Assembly (NCBI RefSeq): GCF_900111995.1
Contig: NZ_FOKF01000002.1
Coordinates: 1 to 64,000 of the forward strand
From: Collimonas sp. OK607
GTDB taxonomy: Bacteria > Pseudomonadota > Gammaproteobacteria > Burkholderiales > Burkholderiaceae_D
Length of the DNA stretch: 64,000 nucleotides
Direction: 5' to 3'
The translations under genes and the position numbers were made by a program. Shown piece after piece: positions 43,878-52,611 of this stretch (the stretch's first letter is position 1; every line of letters begins with the position of its first letter). Under the pieces are notes generated by a model, which saw only the letters and a program-made list of their open reading frames with translations, was not told where the DNA came from and searched no databases.

Positions 43878-43946
43878 TTATATGAATCGTGGAATTCATG
43901 GACACCATCGCATCCCGATCAACCATTTCCGATAGGTACCTGCATT

Positions 43947-44945
43947 ATGAAGAATAACTACTTTCAAAATATCTTCGTGACGTTGTCATTTGTCGGCCTT
44001 GCTAAACGAATGGCCGTGGCCGGGGCATTGTCTGCGTTATTGATTCCGTGTACGTCGAGCGCGCTGCCGTTTGCCTATGTCCCGAACGAGAAATCGGGCA
44101 CGATTTCGATCATTGATTGTGCCAGCGACAGCGTCGTAGGACAAATCAAGGCCGGCACCAAACCGCGCGGCGTGGCGGTCAGCAGCGATGGCAATACCTT
44201 GTATGTCAGCGACCAGCCGGCTAGCGCCTTGCTGGTTATCGATCTGAAAAAAAGAGAGCAGATCGGCTCGATTCCTTTGGGGGAGTCGCCCGAGGGAGTC
44301 GATATTTCGCGTGCAGGGGATTGGGTTGCCGCCGTCAGTGAAATCACGAACTCAGTCAGTTTCATTTCCACCGCGACAAACAAGACAGTGTTCAGCGTCA
44401 AGACCGAAGGCAAGAATCCGGAACACGCTACGTTCAGTCCGGACGGAAAATGGCTATATGTCAGCGCCGAGGAAGCAGATTCAGTGGATATCGTCGATGT
44501 GGCGAAACGGTGGCAAGTCGCATCGGTCAAGCTTGGGCTGCGCCCGCGTGGCGTCGCTTTTAGCCCCGACGGCAGCCAGGCTTACATCGCGGCTGAAATG
44601 GCCAGTATGGTGTACGCGGTCGACGTGGCTACGCAAAAGGTAGTAGCGGAAATCAAACCGGGCAATTTTTCGAACGGGGTAACGATGTCGCCTGATGGCG
44701 GCCGCGTCTATATCTCGAACGGGAAGGATGGCACGGTGTCGGTGATTGACGCAAAGAGTAATACGGTCATTGCAACCATTCCGGTCGGGAAGCGTCCATG
44801 GAACATGGCGATCACCCCTGACGGCAAGAAGCTGTATGTAGCCAATGGCCGCTCCAATTCAGTGTCTGTCATCGACACCGCAAGCAATACCGTCAGCAAG
44901 GAAATAGCGGTCGGAGAGTTGCCATGGGGGGTGGCAATCAGATGA
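43947..44945 (+). CDS. PQQ-dependent-catabolism-associated YVTN beta-propeller protein
   Basis: The 332-residue precursor begins M-K-N-N-Y-F and has a signal peptide ending near S-S-A-L-P. Seven blades each contain V-x-x-I-D-x-A-x-x-x-V and a P-R-G-V-A/P-W-N-M-A motif followed by S-x-D-G-x-x-L-Y-V (for example R-P-R-G-V-A-F-S-P-D-G). This family accompanies quinoprotein alcohol dehydrogenase clusters and is periplasmic; its exact role is not established. It is driven by a sigma-54 promoter and its stop overlaps the cytochrome b561 start (ATGA). Confidence 0.85.
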   Translation: MKNNYFQNIFVTLSFVGLAKRMAVAGALSALLIPCTSSALPFAYVPNEKSGTISIIDCASDSVVGQIKAGTKPRGVAVSSDGNTLYVSDQPASALLVIDLKKREQIGSIPLGESPEGVDISRAGDWVAAVSEITNSVSFISTATNKTVFSVKTEGKNPEHATFSPDGKWLYVSAEEADSVDIVDVAKRWQVASVKLGLRPRGVAFSPDGSQAYIAAEMASMVYAVDVATQKVVAEIKPGNFSNGVTMSPDGGRVYISNGKDGTVSVIDAKSNTVIATIPVGKRPWNMAITPDGKKLYVANGRSNSVSVIDTASNTVSKEIAVGELPWGVAIR

Positions 44946-45490
44946 GCGCGCTGCCTGTCACCGCTGATAAAACGCGTTATACGTTGCCGGCGATCGGTTT
45001 GCACTGGGTGATTGCCTTGCTGATCATCGGTATGTTGTGCCTGGGTTATTACATGGTGGGTATTCCAAAGGGTATTCCGGGCAGGGCAGTGTATTTCAAT
45101 TTGCACAAATCCCTGGGCGTGCTGGCCGGTGCGTTGATTTTGCTGCGTCTGGGATGGCGCCTTGCACACCGGCCGCCGCCGCTACCGAGAGCTACTTCGC
45201 GCCCGATGGCAAGGGCGGCGCAATGGAGTCATGGCTTACTCTATCTTTGCATGTTGCTGCAGCCGGCGACCGGCTTTCTGTCATCTTCTTTCAATAAATA
45301 TGGCATCAAGTTTTTCGGTTTGGCGTTGCCGAACTGGGCTTGGGAAGACAAGCATTTGCGTGAACTGTTCATGTCATATCACCAGTCGATCGCTATCGCA
45401 TTTATCGCGCTGATCGTGATTCATGTACTGGCCGCATGCAAGCATTTGCTGATCGACCGCGACCGGATATTCGGGCGCATGCTTCCCTGA
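44942..45490 (+). CDS. Cytochrome b561-family membrane protein
   Basis: The 182-residue protein has four transmembrane helices and the histidines expected to bind two haems b: I-G-L-H-W-V-I, F-N-L-H-K-S-L-G, Q-W-S-H-G-L-L-Y and S-Y-H-Q-S-I-A plus V-I-H-V-L. The family passes electrons between quinones and periplasmic acceptors. The ATGA overlap with the propeller gene indicates co-translation. In this context it may connect periplasmic alcohol oxidation with the quinone pool. Confidence 0.88.
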   Translation: MSALPVTADKTRYTLPAIGLHWVIALLIIGMLCLGYYMVGIPKGIPGRAVYFNLHKSLGVLAGALILLRLGWRLAHRPPPLPRATSRPMARAAQWSHGLLYLCMLLQPATGFLSSSFNKYGIKFFGLALPNWAWEDKHLRELFMSYHQSIAIAFIALIVIHVLAACKHLLIDRDRIFGRMLP

Positions 45491-45509
45491 TCTGTAATGG
45501 GCGCGGGGG

Positions 45510-46544
45510 CTACACCCGTGAAGTACGTAAACCTGGTGTCATCCAGGTTTTCCCTTGCTTATCGACCAGCAAGACGTCGACATTATCGAGTTGCGCGGCG
45601 ATGAGCATTGCCTTGGCTGAGCCCATGACAAACAGCGCAGTCGATAACCCATCTGCCTGCAGTCCTGTCGGAGCGGCGACAGTGACGCTTGCCAGTTCCA
45701 ACGGTGAATCGCCGGTGGCCGGATCGAAGATGTGATTGTGGACGAAATCCGGGGTAAATATTGTTTCGTAATCTCCCGAAGTCGCTACGCTGCGACCGTC
45801 CATTTGCAGAACCGCAGTCAATACATCGTCGCGCCTGGGATCTTGCACGCCGACCATCCAGTCGTGAGCAGGCGCTTTATTTCCGGAAGAGATGAATTCG
45901 CCGGTATCCAGCAGCGCGTGGCGGATGCCCCACTGCCGCACTGCCGCGAGCGCAAGATCGACAGCATAGCCTTGCGCCACGCCATTCAAGGTAATGGACA
46001 TTCCCGGCTTGTGCAGACGCACTTCGTGTTGGTCGAAGGATAGGTTCCGCCAATTGACGAGTGTCTTGGCATTTCTTATTTCTGCGGGCGACGGCAAGGT
46101 ATCCATTGCCGCCGCCTTGGTGAATTGCAGCCAAAGCGGTTGTACCGTGATGTCGAAAGCGCCGGCGCTCAGGGTCGAAAGGCGCACGGTTTCCTGCAGC
46201 ACGCGCAATAGATGCGGATCGGGCCGGGGTAGCCAGCCGTCTCGATTTAACTGAAACACCTGGCTCGATTCACTATAGATGCTCATCAACGCATCTATTT
46301 TTTTTGCTTCGTGAAATCCATCCTCGATCGCCAGTTCTGCCTGCCGTTGATTGTCATGGAAAACCTGTATCGCGATGGTCGTGCCGAATGCCAGATCGGC
46401 GCCGGTATAAAGGCGCATTCCCGGTTGCGCTTCCCAATCGCGCACAATCGTGCCTGCTTGTGGACGCGGTTGGAAAAGGCCCCAACCGGCGGCGCTGGTC
46501 AAGGCGCCGCCTAAGGCAGCTGAAATCAAGGTGCGTCGTTGCAT
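45510..46544 (-). CDS. apbE: FAD:protein FMN transferase (ApbE family)
   Basis: The 344-residue protein has an N-terminal membrane or Tat-like signal (R-R-T-L-I-S-A-A-L-G-G-A). The ApbE core shows F-D-I-T-V-Q-P-L-W, N-G-V-A-Q-G-Y-A-V-D, L-L-D-T-G-E and the metal/FAD site D-G-L-S-T-A-L-F-V-M. ApbE covalently attaches FMN to a Thr in periplasmic D-G-x-T-x-A-T-type motifs. The NosR-like protein encoded 26 bp upstream has exactly such a motif, so it is the evident substrate. The pair forms one operon. Confidence 0.93.
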   Translation of the reverse strand: MQRRTLISAALGGALTSAAGWGLFQPRPQAGTIVRDWEAQPGMRLYTGADLAFGTTIAIQVFHDNQRQAELAIEDGFHEAKKIDALMSIYSESSQVFQLNRDGWLPRPDPHLLRVLQETVRLSTLSAGAFDITVQPLWLQFTKAAAMDTLPSPAEIRNAKTLVNWRNLSFDQHEVRLHKPGMSITLNGVAQGYAVDLALAAVRQWGIRHALLDTGEFISSGNKAPAHDWMVGVQDPRRDDVLTAVLQMDGRSVATSGDYETIFTPDFVHNHIFDPATGDSPLELASVTVAAPTGLQADGLSTALFVMGSAKAMLIAAQLDNVDVLLVDKQGKTWMTPGLRTSRV

Positions 46545-46569
46545 AATAAATCCTTAACCCCTAAATCGT

Positions 46570-48666
46570 TTAATCGGTGACCGGCATGGGATGTACCGGA
46601 ATAAATTTAGCCCTTTTTTTTTCCAGGATGAGCGGCGCGCATTTTTCATCGCTTTCATAAATGACGACACAATCCATACACTGAAAGCATTCCTGGTAGT
46701 CGATTTTTCCGGTGGCTTCTATTGCCTGGTAATCGCACCGGTGACGGCAGGTCTGGCAGGGTTTGCCACATTCCTTGCGCCGAGGTATCCAGTCGAGCAT
46801 CCTGAAACGTCCGAGCACGGCCAGGCCGGCGCCGAAAGGGCAGAGATATCGACAAAAGAACTTGTAGACGAAGGTGCTGACGAGCAGTAGACCGACGGCG
46901 TAAGCGACATAAGGCCATGAACGCACGAAATTGAGGGTAATCGCGGTCTTGAACGGTTCGATTTCAACCAGTGCGTCGGTGATATTGCTTGAAAAAAAGC
47001 TGCTGGCCACTATACCGGCAAGAAGGATATATTTGACGCGTTTCAGCCGTGCATCAGTTTTCGCCTTGATTTTTAGTTGCGGGATATTCAGGGCGCGCGC
47101 CAACTTGCCGGTAAATTCCTGCAGTGCACCGAATGGGCACAACCAGCCGCAAAATGTGCCACGCCCCCATACCACTAGTGAAACTGCGACGAATCCCCAT
47201 AGCAGGACTGTCATCGGGTCGTATAGGAAAAAATCGAGATTGCGTCCGGCAAGCAATGCTTGAATCAAGCCGGTGATATTAACGATCGACAATTGCCCTT
47301 GTGCGTACCAGCCGATAAAAAATAGTGTGAACGACAAAAAGCCACGTCTGAACCAGATGAAGCGCTTGTCGTTCCCGGTCAGGGATTTTTGCCTGCTCAA
47401 TGCGATGGATAGCACAGTGAGGGCAATGATCAGCGCGGCAAGTTCGTGCCATCGGCTTTTCCAGATTCCAACCCAGGATTTGTTGTCGCTTTCCGCCGCA
47501 GTATAAAAGCGGAATGGCAATCGGGTACTGAACGAGAAATCCTTTGTGATTCTCTCGGGATAGATGATGCCCTTGCTGCGGGTGACCGGCAGCGTGAAAT
47601 CGAAGGGGCGGGATGGATCCAACCCAGACTGGCTCATGATACGGAACACTTTCATCGACTGCGGATGCGGCAGTGCGTCACTGTTTTTCAGCGACAGGTC
47701 AAGATTCAAATCGCGTATTTCAATTGGCAACTTGTCTTGCTTTAACACCATACGCTCAGGAATTGAACCAGGAATAAAGTCTTCACCGACGATGTCGTAG
47801 CGTCCCTGGGACAGGACCAGGATCGCGTGGTCGCCCGGGTCCAGGCGGTTTTCCAAATTGCGCCAGCTTGCCGGATTCAGAAGATTGCGGCCTATGCTTG
47901 GAACGGACGCATAGACCAGGTACAGGTCGACAAAGGGCGCATCCGGGTGCTGGAGTGCTTCGGGATCAAGCTCTGCTCCAGGCGTACCTGAGAATTGTTT
48001 CTCGATGTCTTTGTTGCGCAGCACTACGTGCTTGATCAACCCCTGGTCGATCAAGTCCTTGATACTGTGCGGTTCGAACAGCGCCGTTTTGATTCGAGCG
48101 ATCAAATCTGGATCCCTGCCTTCGGCGAAACCTAACTTCTTGCGCGCCACCTTCAAGGCCGAGGCTAGTACGCTCTGATTGATGATGCGTACCGACGCCG
48201 TGGCTTTGGTGACGCCATCCAGATAGGCATTTGCGGCCGAGGCCTTGCTGCCATGCGCTCCTATCTTGATGTTTTGGTTCAGCGACAATCCCTTGTATTG
48301 ACCTACAAACTGAAACATCGGAGCTTCGCCCAGTCCATCGAGAAACACCGGCTCGTGATGGGATATGACTTTGACTTCGAGGAAATTGCCCTTGGGATCG
48401 AGTGCGATCAGCAGATTGATCGGTATCCCCGAGAAACCGGGGATGGGGGCCAGGTCGATGGATTCAAATACATAGCCGACCAGTTCGTTGGCGGTGGCGT
48501 TTTGTTTGAAGACCGGCCAAATAGGTATGCCGGCATCCTTTTCACCGACGATCATTGGTGGCGGAAAACGCCTGACCAGTTCGTCGTGCGTCATGACACC
48601 GGCCTGGCTGACTGACAGCCAACAGGATGTGACAAACATCAAGATCCCGGGTATCCAACTACGCAT
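46570..48666 (-). CDS. NosR/NirI-like flavinylated membrane iron-sulfur protein
   Basis: The start at 48666 (AAGG upstream, 698 residues) is preferred because the sigma-54 promoter at 48704-48719 places transcription start near 48693, after two earlier in-frame starts. A signal segment is followed by an FMN-binding domain with D-G-V-T-K-A-T-A-S at 150-158 (T156 the expected FMN site). Then come transmembrane helices with F-C-G-W-L-C-P-F-G-A and F-F-C-R-Y-L-C-P-F-G-A loops, and a C-terminal ferredoxin-like segment C-x2-C-x3-C and C-F-Q-C-M-D-C. Such proteins move electrons across or along the membrane. No nos genes are present; the context is alcohol oxidation. Confidence 0.88.
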   Translation of the reverse strand: MRSWIPGILMFVTSCWLSVSQAGVMTHDELVRRFPPPMIVGEKDAGIPIWPVFKQNATANELVGYVFESIDLAPIPGFSGIPINLLIALDPKGNFLEVKVISHHEPVFLDGLGEAPMFQFVGQYKGLSLNQNIKIGAHGSKASAANAYLDGVTKATASVRIINQSVLASALKVARKKLGFAEGRDPDLIARIKTALFEPHSIKDLIDQGLIKHVVLRNKDIEKQFSGTPGAELDPEALQHPDAPFVDLYLVYASVPSIGRNLLNPASWRNLENRLDPGDHAILVLSQGRYDIVGEDFIPGSIPERMVLKQDKLPIEIRDLNLDLSLKNSDALPHPQSMKVFRIMSQSGLDPSRPFDFTLPVTRSKGIIYPERITKDFSFSTRLPFRFYTAAESDNKSWVGIWKSRWHELAALIIALTVLSIALSRQKSLTGNDKRFIWFRRGFLSFTLFFIGWYAQGQLSIVNITGLIQALLAGRNLDFFLYDPMTVLLWGFVAVSLVVWGRGTFCGWLCPFGALQEFTGKLARALNIPQLKIKAKTDARLKRVKYILLAGIVASSFFSSNITDALVEIEPFKTAITLNFVRSWPYVAYAVGLLLVSTFVYKFFCRYLCPFGAGLAVLGRFRMLDWIPRRKECGKPCQTCRHRCDYQAIEATGKIDYQECFQCMDCVVIYESDEKCAPLILEKKRAKFIPVHPMPVTD

Positions 48667-48703
48667 GCATGGCCTTGATTGGTTGGTATAGGCGCTCATT
48701 GCG

Positions 48704-48719
48704 AGCAACTAACGTGCCA
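48704..48719 (-). promoter_or_regulatory. Sigma-54 promoter for NosR-like/apbE operon
   Basis: On the minus strand TGGCAC-GTTAG-TTGCT matches the full -24/-12 consensus, with GG and GC 10 bp apart. It lies 38 bp before the chosen start codon at 48666. An ACAGGT sequence recurs three times between 48784 and 48820 upstream, of unknown meaning; the remainder of 48720-49010 has no gene. Confidence 0.82.
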
Positions 48720-49010
48720 TCTTGTTACCTTGATTGCCAGGCGGTGCTTTGCCCGGAGGATTATCCGGGCGATCAAAATTTGAACAGGTTGTTGCACAGG
48801 TGATCCTAATTTACACAGGTAATGTCCTATCCGACTACCCCGAATCGGCGTCGTTTGAAATGCCTGTTGATTAAATCTGATGCCTTCAGCCAGGTGAAAT
48901 GCAGTTTCAGACAACGCGGTATTTCATTCCTGAACCGGACGTCTTTCCTATGGCAGCGGCGAGCGCTGTTGCACCCCAAAAAAAATCAAATGACAACGCG
49001 AGATCTCCAC

Positions 49011-49026
49011 AGGCATGCATTTTGCC
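49011..49026 (+). promoter_or_regulatory. Probable sigma-54 promoter for porin gene
   Basis: AGGCAT-GCATT-TTGCC keeps GG and GC at 10-bp spacing and differs from consensus at three outer positions. It lies about 63 bp before the GTG start of the porin. It is weaker than the other four sites. Confidence 0.55.
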
Positions 49027-49088
49027 CATTGGCTGTTGCATCTACATGTTGATGCTTAGAAAAAATCAACTATACAAAGGAGATCTCG

Positions 49089-50222
49089 GTGGGAAAAATA
49101 CTGAATAAATCGCTGTGCACGGTCATGGCATTCGGCGCAGCAGCTGGTGCGGCGCAGGCACAATCGTCGGTGACTATCTACGGTGTGGTCGATGCGGGAA
49201 TTGTGGCGGTCAATAAGCAGAAAACGCCGTCTGGCGGTACCGGAAGCGTTTTCGCACTCAGTTCGGGTGGTGTCAGTCCTAGCATCTTCGGATTCAAGGG
49301 TTCCGAAGACCTGGGTGGCGGATTGAAAGCCAGTTTCGATCTTGAAGGCCATTTCTTTTCGAATTCCGGTGCGGGCAATCAATGGGGCGGTTTGTTCGGT
49401 CGCCAAGCCAATGTCGGCCTTTCCAGCAGCTACGGCACAGTAACATTGGGTAAGCAATATTCACCTGCTGTGCTGGCATTTGCCGCCACCGATCCGCGTG
49501 GCTTGAAAGAGACTTTTTCCGGTTTGATTTCATGGGCGCTAACGCAGAATCCTTTGAATGCCGGTACCGCGACTGCACCCGCCAATTCGAATGCAGTGAT
49601 TGATGTTTTTGTCGCAAATGCGATCAGCCTCAGTACCAAAATTGCCGATGTGAATTTGAGCGGCTCGTACAGTCTGGGCGAAGTTGCCGGCAATAACTCC
49701 GCGAACAGTGTCATTGCGCTGGGTGCAACGTATACCGGCCCGGTCACACTGTCGGCCGCCTATCAATCCGATCGCGGGCAACCAGCCGGCCTGATCGGCG
49801 GCAGCGGCGTACAAACCAGAAAATACAGCGTTGGTGCGGCGTACTCGATAGGCGATGCAACGTTGACGGCAAATTACCTGAACAACAAGAACAGCGATCC
49901 TGCATCGGGTTCCAGTCTGGCGCAATACCGTGTTTATGGCGCGGGTCTGAATTATCGGACATCACCAAGCAATACCGCCACGCTGGCTTATTACTACTCC
50001 ACCAACAAGAGCGGCGTCAGCGATACTTCCAGGACATGGATACTCAGCGATGACTACGCATTGTCCAAGCGTACCACCCTTTACGCGCTGGTCTCGGGCG
50101 TCAATGCCGGGAATGGCTACACCTCCGGCGCGGCCTTCGGCGTTGCCAACGACAACGCTTTTCTCGCCAGCGCAGGAAAGACAACCACCGCTGTGCAACT
50201 GGGTATCAAACATTCATTTTGA
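49089..50222 (+). CDS. Outer-membrane porin (Burkholderia-type)
   Basis: The GTG start at 49089 has AAGGAGATC upstream and gives 377 residues. The signal peptide ends A-A-Q-A and the mature protein starts Q-S-S-V-T-I-Y-G-V-V-D-A-G-I. F-G-F-K-G-S-E-D-L-G-G-G and the C-terminal G-I-K-H-S-F are standard porin features. It is between the NosR-like operon and the exaC operon and appears to share sigma-54 control with them, so it may admit alcohols or a cofactor; this is inferred. Confidence 0.9.
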   Translation: MGKILNKSLCTVMAFGAAAGAAQAQSSVTIYGVVDAGIVAVNKQKTPSGGTGSVFALSSGGVSPSIFGFKGSEDLGGGLKASFDLEGHFFSNSGAGNQWGGLFGRQANVGLSSSYGTVTLGKQYSPAVLAFAATDPRGLKETFSGLISWALTQNPLNAGTATAPANSNAVIDVFVANAISLSTKIADVNLSGSYSLGEVAGNNSANSVIALGATYTGPVTLSAAYQSDRGQPAGLIGGSGVQTRKYSVGAAYSIGDATLTANYLNNKNSDPASGSSLAQYRVYGAGLNYRTSPSNTATLAYYYSTNKSGVSDTSRTWILSDDYALSKRTTLYALVSGVNAGNGYTSGAAFGVANDNAFLASAGKTTTAVQLGIKHSF

Positions 50223-50271
50223 TATACCGGCGCTATCTCGATTTGATGTTTCCCGATCTTGATAGCAGAGG

Positions 50272-50304
50272 GCGCAGCCGGAAAATCAACTATTCCGGCT
50301 GCGC
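50272..50304 (+). terminator. Strong hairpin after porin gene
   Basis: GCGCAGCCGGAA and TTCCGGCTGCGC form a perfect 12-bp stem with a 9-base loop, followed by TTGT. The T-run is short, but stem strength and position 50 bp after the stop make a terminator likely. Confidence 0.65.
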
Positions 50305-50326
50305 TTGTCACGAGTTCCGGAGCACA

Positions 50327-50377
50327 TGTTTCAACAATTTGGAACAGTCGATTTAGCGAGTGTTCAAAAATATGACA
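50327..50377 (+). promoter_or_regulatory. Two dyads upstream of exaC, candidate activator sites
   Basis: TGTTTCAACAATTTGGAACA (50327-50346) and TGTTCAAAAATATGACA (50361-50377) have centres about 32 bp apart, roughly three helical turns. They lie about 100-145 bp upstream of the sigma-54 promoter, a usual place for enhancer binding. The second shares TGT-N11-ACA with sites at 43772 and 62951. Confidence 0.5.
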
Positions 50378-50473
50378 GTTTCAACCAAGCCAGCGGGAAT
50401 GTTCATTCTGCGGTTATCGGCTTCTTATCCGTCAACTGGCGCTTTCCCTCCGCGGTATTGCGATTTTAGCGGC

Positions 50474-50489
50474 TGGCATGGCGATTGCT
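50474..50489 (+). promoter_or_regulatory. Sigma-54 promoter for exaC operon
   Basis: TGGCAT-GGCGA-TTGCT keeps GG and GC at 10-bp spacing and matches consensus in all but one position. Transcription would start near 50501, 73 bp before the ATG at 50574. Confidence 0.82.
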
Positions 50490-50573
50490 GAGTAGTCCTG
50501 TATCGGAGATGGCCATTCCGAAAATTTTGATTCAACAACACACGATTCAACAACACATTAACCGGAGGATGAC

Positions 50574-52094
50574 ATGAATCTCGCAGACATTAGTAAACTC
50601 GGTGTCAAGAACCCATTCAAGAAGCGTTACGATAATTTCATCGGCGGTCAGTTCGTGCCTCCGGTCAATGGCGCCTATTTCGAAAACGTGACACCGGTCA
50701 CGGGTGAAGTATTTTGTGAAATCGCCCGTTCCTCGGCGGAAGATGTCGAATATGCGCTTGATGCAGCGCATGCTGCCAAGACCGCCTGGGGCAAGACTTC
50801 ACCCGCTGAGCGCGCAAATATTCTCAACAAGATTGCCGACCGCATGGAAGCCAATCTGGAAACCCTGGCAATCGCCGAAACGATCGACAATGGCAAGCCG
50901 ATCCGTGAAACGATGGCAGCGGATATCCCGCTGGCAATCGATCATTTCCGCTACTTTGCCGGGTGCATCCGAGCCCAGGAAGGCTCTGTAGCCACAATTG
51001 ACGACCAGACCTATGCTTACCATTTCCATGAGCCTCTGGGCGTGGTCGGCCAGATTATCCCGTGGAATTTCCCGATACTGATGGCGGTATGGAAGCTGGC
51101 CCCGGCACTGGCAGCAGGTAACTGCGTCGTACTGAAACCGGCGGAGCAAACACCGGCGTCGATTCTTGTCCTGATGGAAATGATCGCAGATCTGTTGCCG
51201 CCAGGTGTGTTGAATATCGTCAACGGCTTCGGTCTGGAGGCAGGCAAGCCACTCGCTTCCAGCAAGCGCATAGCCAAGATTGCCTTCACCGGGGAAACCG
51301 GCACCGGCCGCCTGATCATGCAGTACGCGTCGCAAAACATCATTCCCGTCACGCTGGAACTCGGTGGAAAATCACCTAACATCTTCTTTGCCGATGTGAT
51401 GGATCAAGACGACGCATTCTTCGATAAGTGCCTCGAAGGTTTTGCCATGTTCGCGCTGAACCAAGGGGAAGTGTGTACTTGTCCATCGCGCGTCCTGATC
51501 CAGGAATCGATCTACGACCGCTTCATCGAACGCGCAATCAAACGTGTCGCCGCGATCAAGCAGGGTAATCCGCTCGACAGTACGACAATGATTGGTGCGC
51601 AGGCATCGCAAGAGCAACTGGAAAAAATCCTGTCGTATATGGACATAGGCAAACAAGAAGGCGCGAAAGTCCTGATCGGCGGTGAACGTAATAATCTGAC
51701 TGGCGACTTTGGCGGCGGGTACTACGTGCAGCCTACGATCTTCAAGGGCCACAACAAGATGCGCATCTTCCAGGAAGAGATTTTCGGCCCGGTTGTATCT
51801 GTGACGACCTTCAAGGATGAAGAAGAGGCGCTGGAAATTGCCAACGATACCTTATATGGCCTGGGCGCCGGCTTGTGGACGCGTGACGGTTCACGTGCAT
51901 TCCGCATGGGTCGCGGGATTCAAGCCGGCCGGGTATGGACTAATTGCTATCACCTGTATCCGGCGCATGCGGCTTTCGGCGGCTACAAGCAATCCGGCAT
52001 TGGACGCGAAAACCACAAGATGATGCTTGATCACTACCAGCAAACCAAAAATCTTCTGGTCAGCTATAACCCCAACGCGATGGGTTTCTTTTAA
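50574..52094 (+). CDS. exaC: NAD-dependent acetaldehyde dehydrogenase
   Basis: The 506-residue protein is a classical aldehyde dehydrogenase. It has the NAD-binding N-terminal domain with I-I-P-W-N-F-P and F-T-G-E-T-G-T-G, the catalytic glutamate in [10 protein letters not shown] and the nucleophilic cysteine in N-Q-G-E-V-C-T-C. The N-terminus [14 protein letters not shown] is typical of the ExaC/acetaldehyde dehydrogenase II group. It oxidises acetaldehyde, formed in the periplasm, to acetate. A sigma-54 promoter precedes it, and DUF779 and PQQ-dehydrogenase genes follow. Confidence 0.93.
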   Translation: MNLADISKLGVKNPFKKRYDNFIGGQFVPPVNGAYFENVTPVTGEVFCEIARSSAEDVEYALDAAHAAKTAWGKTSPAERANILNKIADRMEANLETLAIAETIDNGKPIRETMAADIPLAIDHFRYFAGCIRAQEGSVATIDDQTYAYHFHEPLGVVGQIIPWNFPILMAVWKLAPALAAGNCVVLKPAEQTPASILVLMEMIADLLPPGVLNIVNGFGLEAGKPLASSKRIAKIAFTGETGTGRLIMQYASQNIIPVTLELGGKSPNIFFADVMDQDDAFFDKCLEGFAMFALNQGEVCTCPSRVLIQESIYDRFIERAIKRVAAIKQGNPLDSTTMIGAQASQEQLEKILSYMDIGKQEGAKVLIGGERNNLTGDFGGGYYVQPTIFKGHNKMRIFQEEIFGPVVSVTTFKDEEEALEIANDTLYGLGAGLWTRDGSRAFRMGRGIQAGRVWTNCYHLYPAHAAFGGYKQSGIGRENHKMMLDHYQQTKNLLVSYNPNAMGFF

Positions 52095-52113
52095 GGGCGA
52101 ATAGCGTTGGTGT

Positions 52114-52142
52114 GACGCGCCTGCCTGACCAGGGGGCGCGTC
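52114..52142 (+). other. Intercistronic hairpin between exaC and DUF779 gene
   Basis: GACGCGCC and GGCGCGTC form a perfect 8-bp stem with an inner CCT/AGG pairing. No T-run follows, so it probably stabilises or processes the exaC mRNA. Confidence 0.5.
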
Positions 52143-52172
52143 GCAGATCCGAATGAGCCCAGTGAGGAAAAC

Positions 52173-52538
52173 ATGACACAGCCAACCGTTCATCGCGTGG
52201 TTGCGACCGCTGCTGCCGAAGAATTCATCAGGCTGCTGAGCGAGCAACACGGACCATTGATGTTCTTCCAGTCAGGAGGATGCTGCGATGGCAGTTCACC
52301 CATGTGCTACGCGTTGGGTGAATTTAGTATCAGCGATACCGATGTGCTGCTCGGAACGCTGTGCGGCCAACCCTTCTACATGGGAGCGGAGCAGTTCGAA
52401 TATTGGAAGCACACCCAACTCATCATCGATGTCGTGGCCGGAATGGGAGGGATGTTTTCGCTGGATAACGGATCAGGGAAACGATTCCTGACACGGTCGA
52501 GATTATTTTCCGATGAAGAATACATGCAGCTCGTATAG
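52173..52538 (+). CDS. DUF779 family protein
   Basis: The 121-residue cytoplasmic protein has the DUF779 cysteine cluster G-G-C-C-D-G-S-S-P-M-C followed by a metal-binding-like region. Members occur almost always next to acetaldehyde dehydrogenase genes and their biochemical role is not established. Its place between exaC and the PQQ-alcohol dehydrogenase gene is conserved for the family. No signal peptide is present. Confidence 0.88.
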   Translation: MTQPTVHRVVATAAAEEFIRLLSEQHGPLMFFQSGGCCDGSSPMCYALGEFSISDTDVLLGTLCGQPFYMGAEQFEYWKHTQLIIDVVAGMGGMFSLDNGSGKRFLTRSRLFSDEEYMQLV

Positions 52539-52611
52539 GAAGCAGCACCTCCCGGGGTGGATGCCATAAGTCAGTAGTGAACTAGTGTTTTAAAAAAAAC
52601 AGGAGGATGAC

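Noticed and set aside
43836-43946. In-frame upstream extension of the propeller gene from 43836
   Set aside because: It contains the sigma-54 promoter and would displace the signal peptide; the ATG at 43947 fits better.
48784-48820. Three ACAGGT repeats between the divergent sigma-54 promoters
   Set aside because: Spacing is irregular (12 and 19 bp) and the sequence is not found at the other sigma-54 promoters, so no regulatory call is made beyond a mention.
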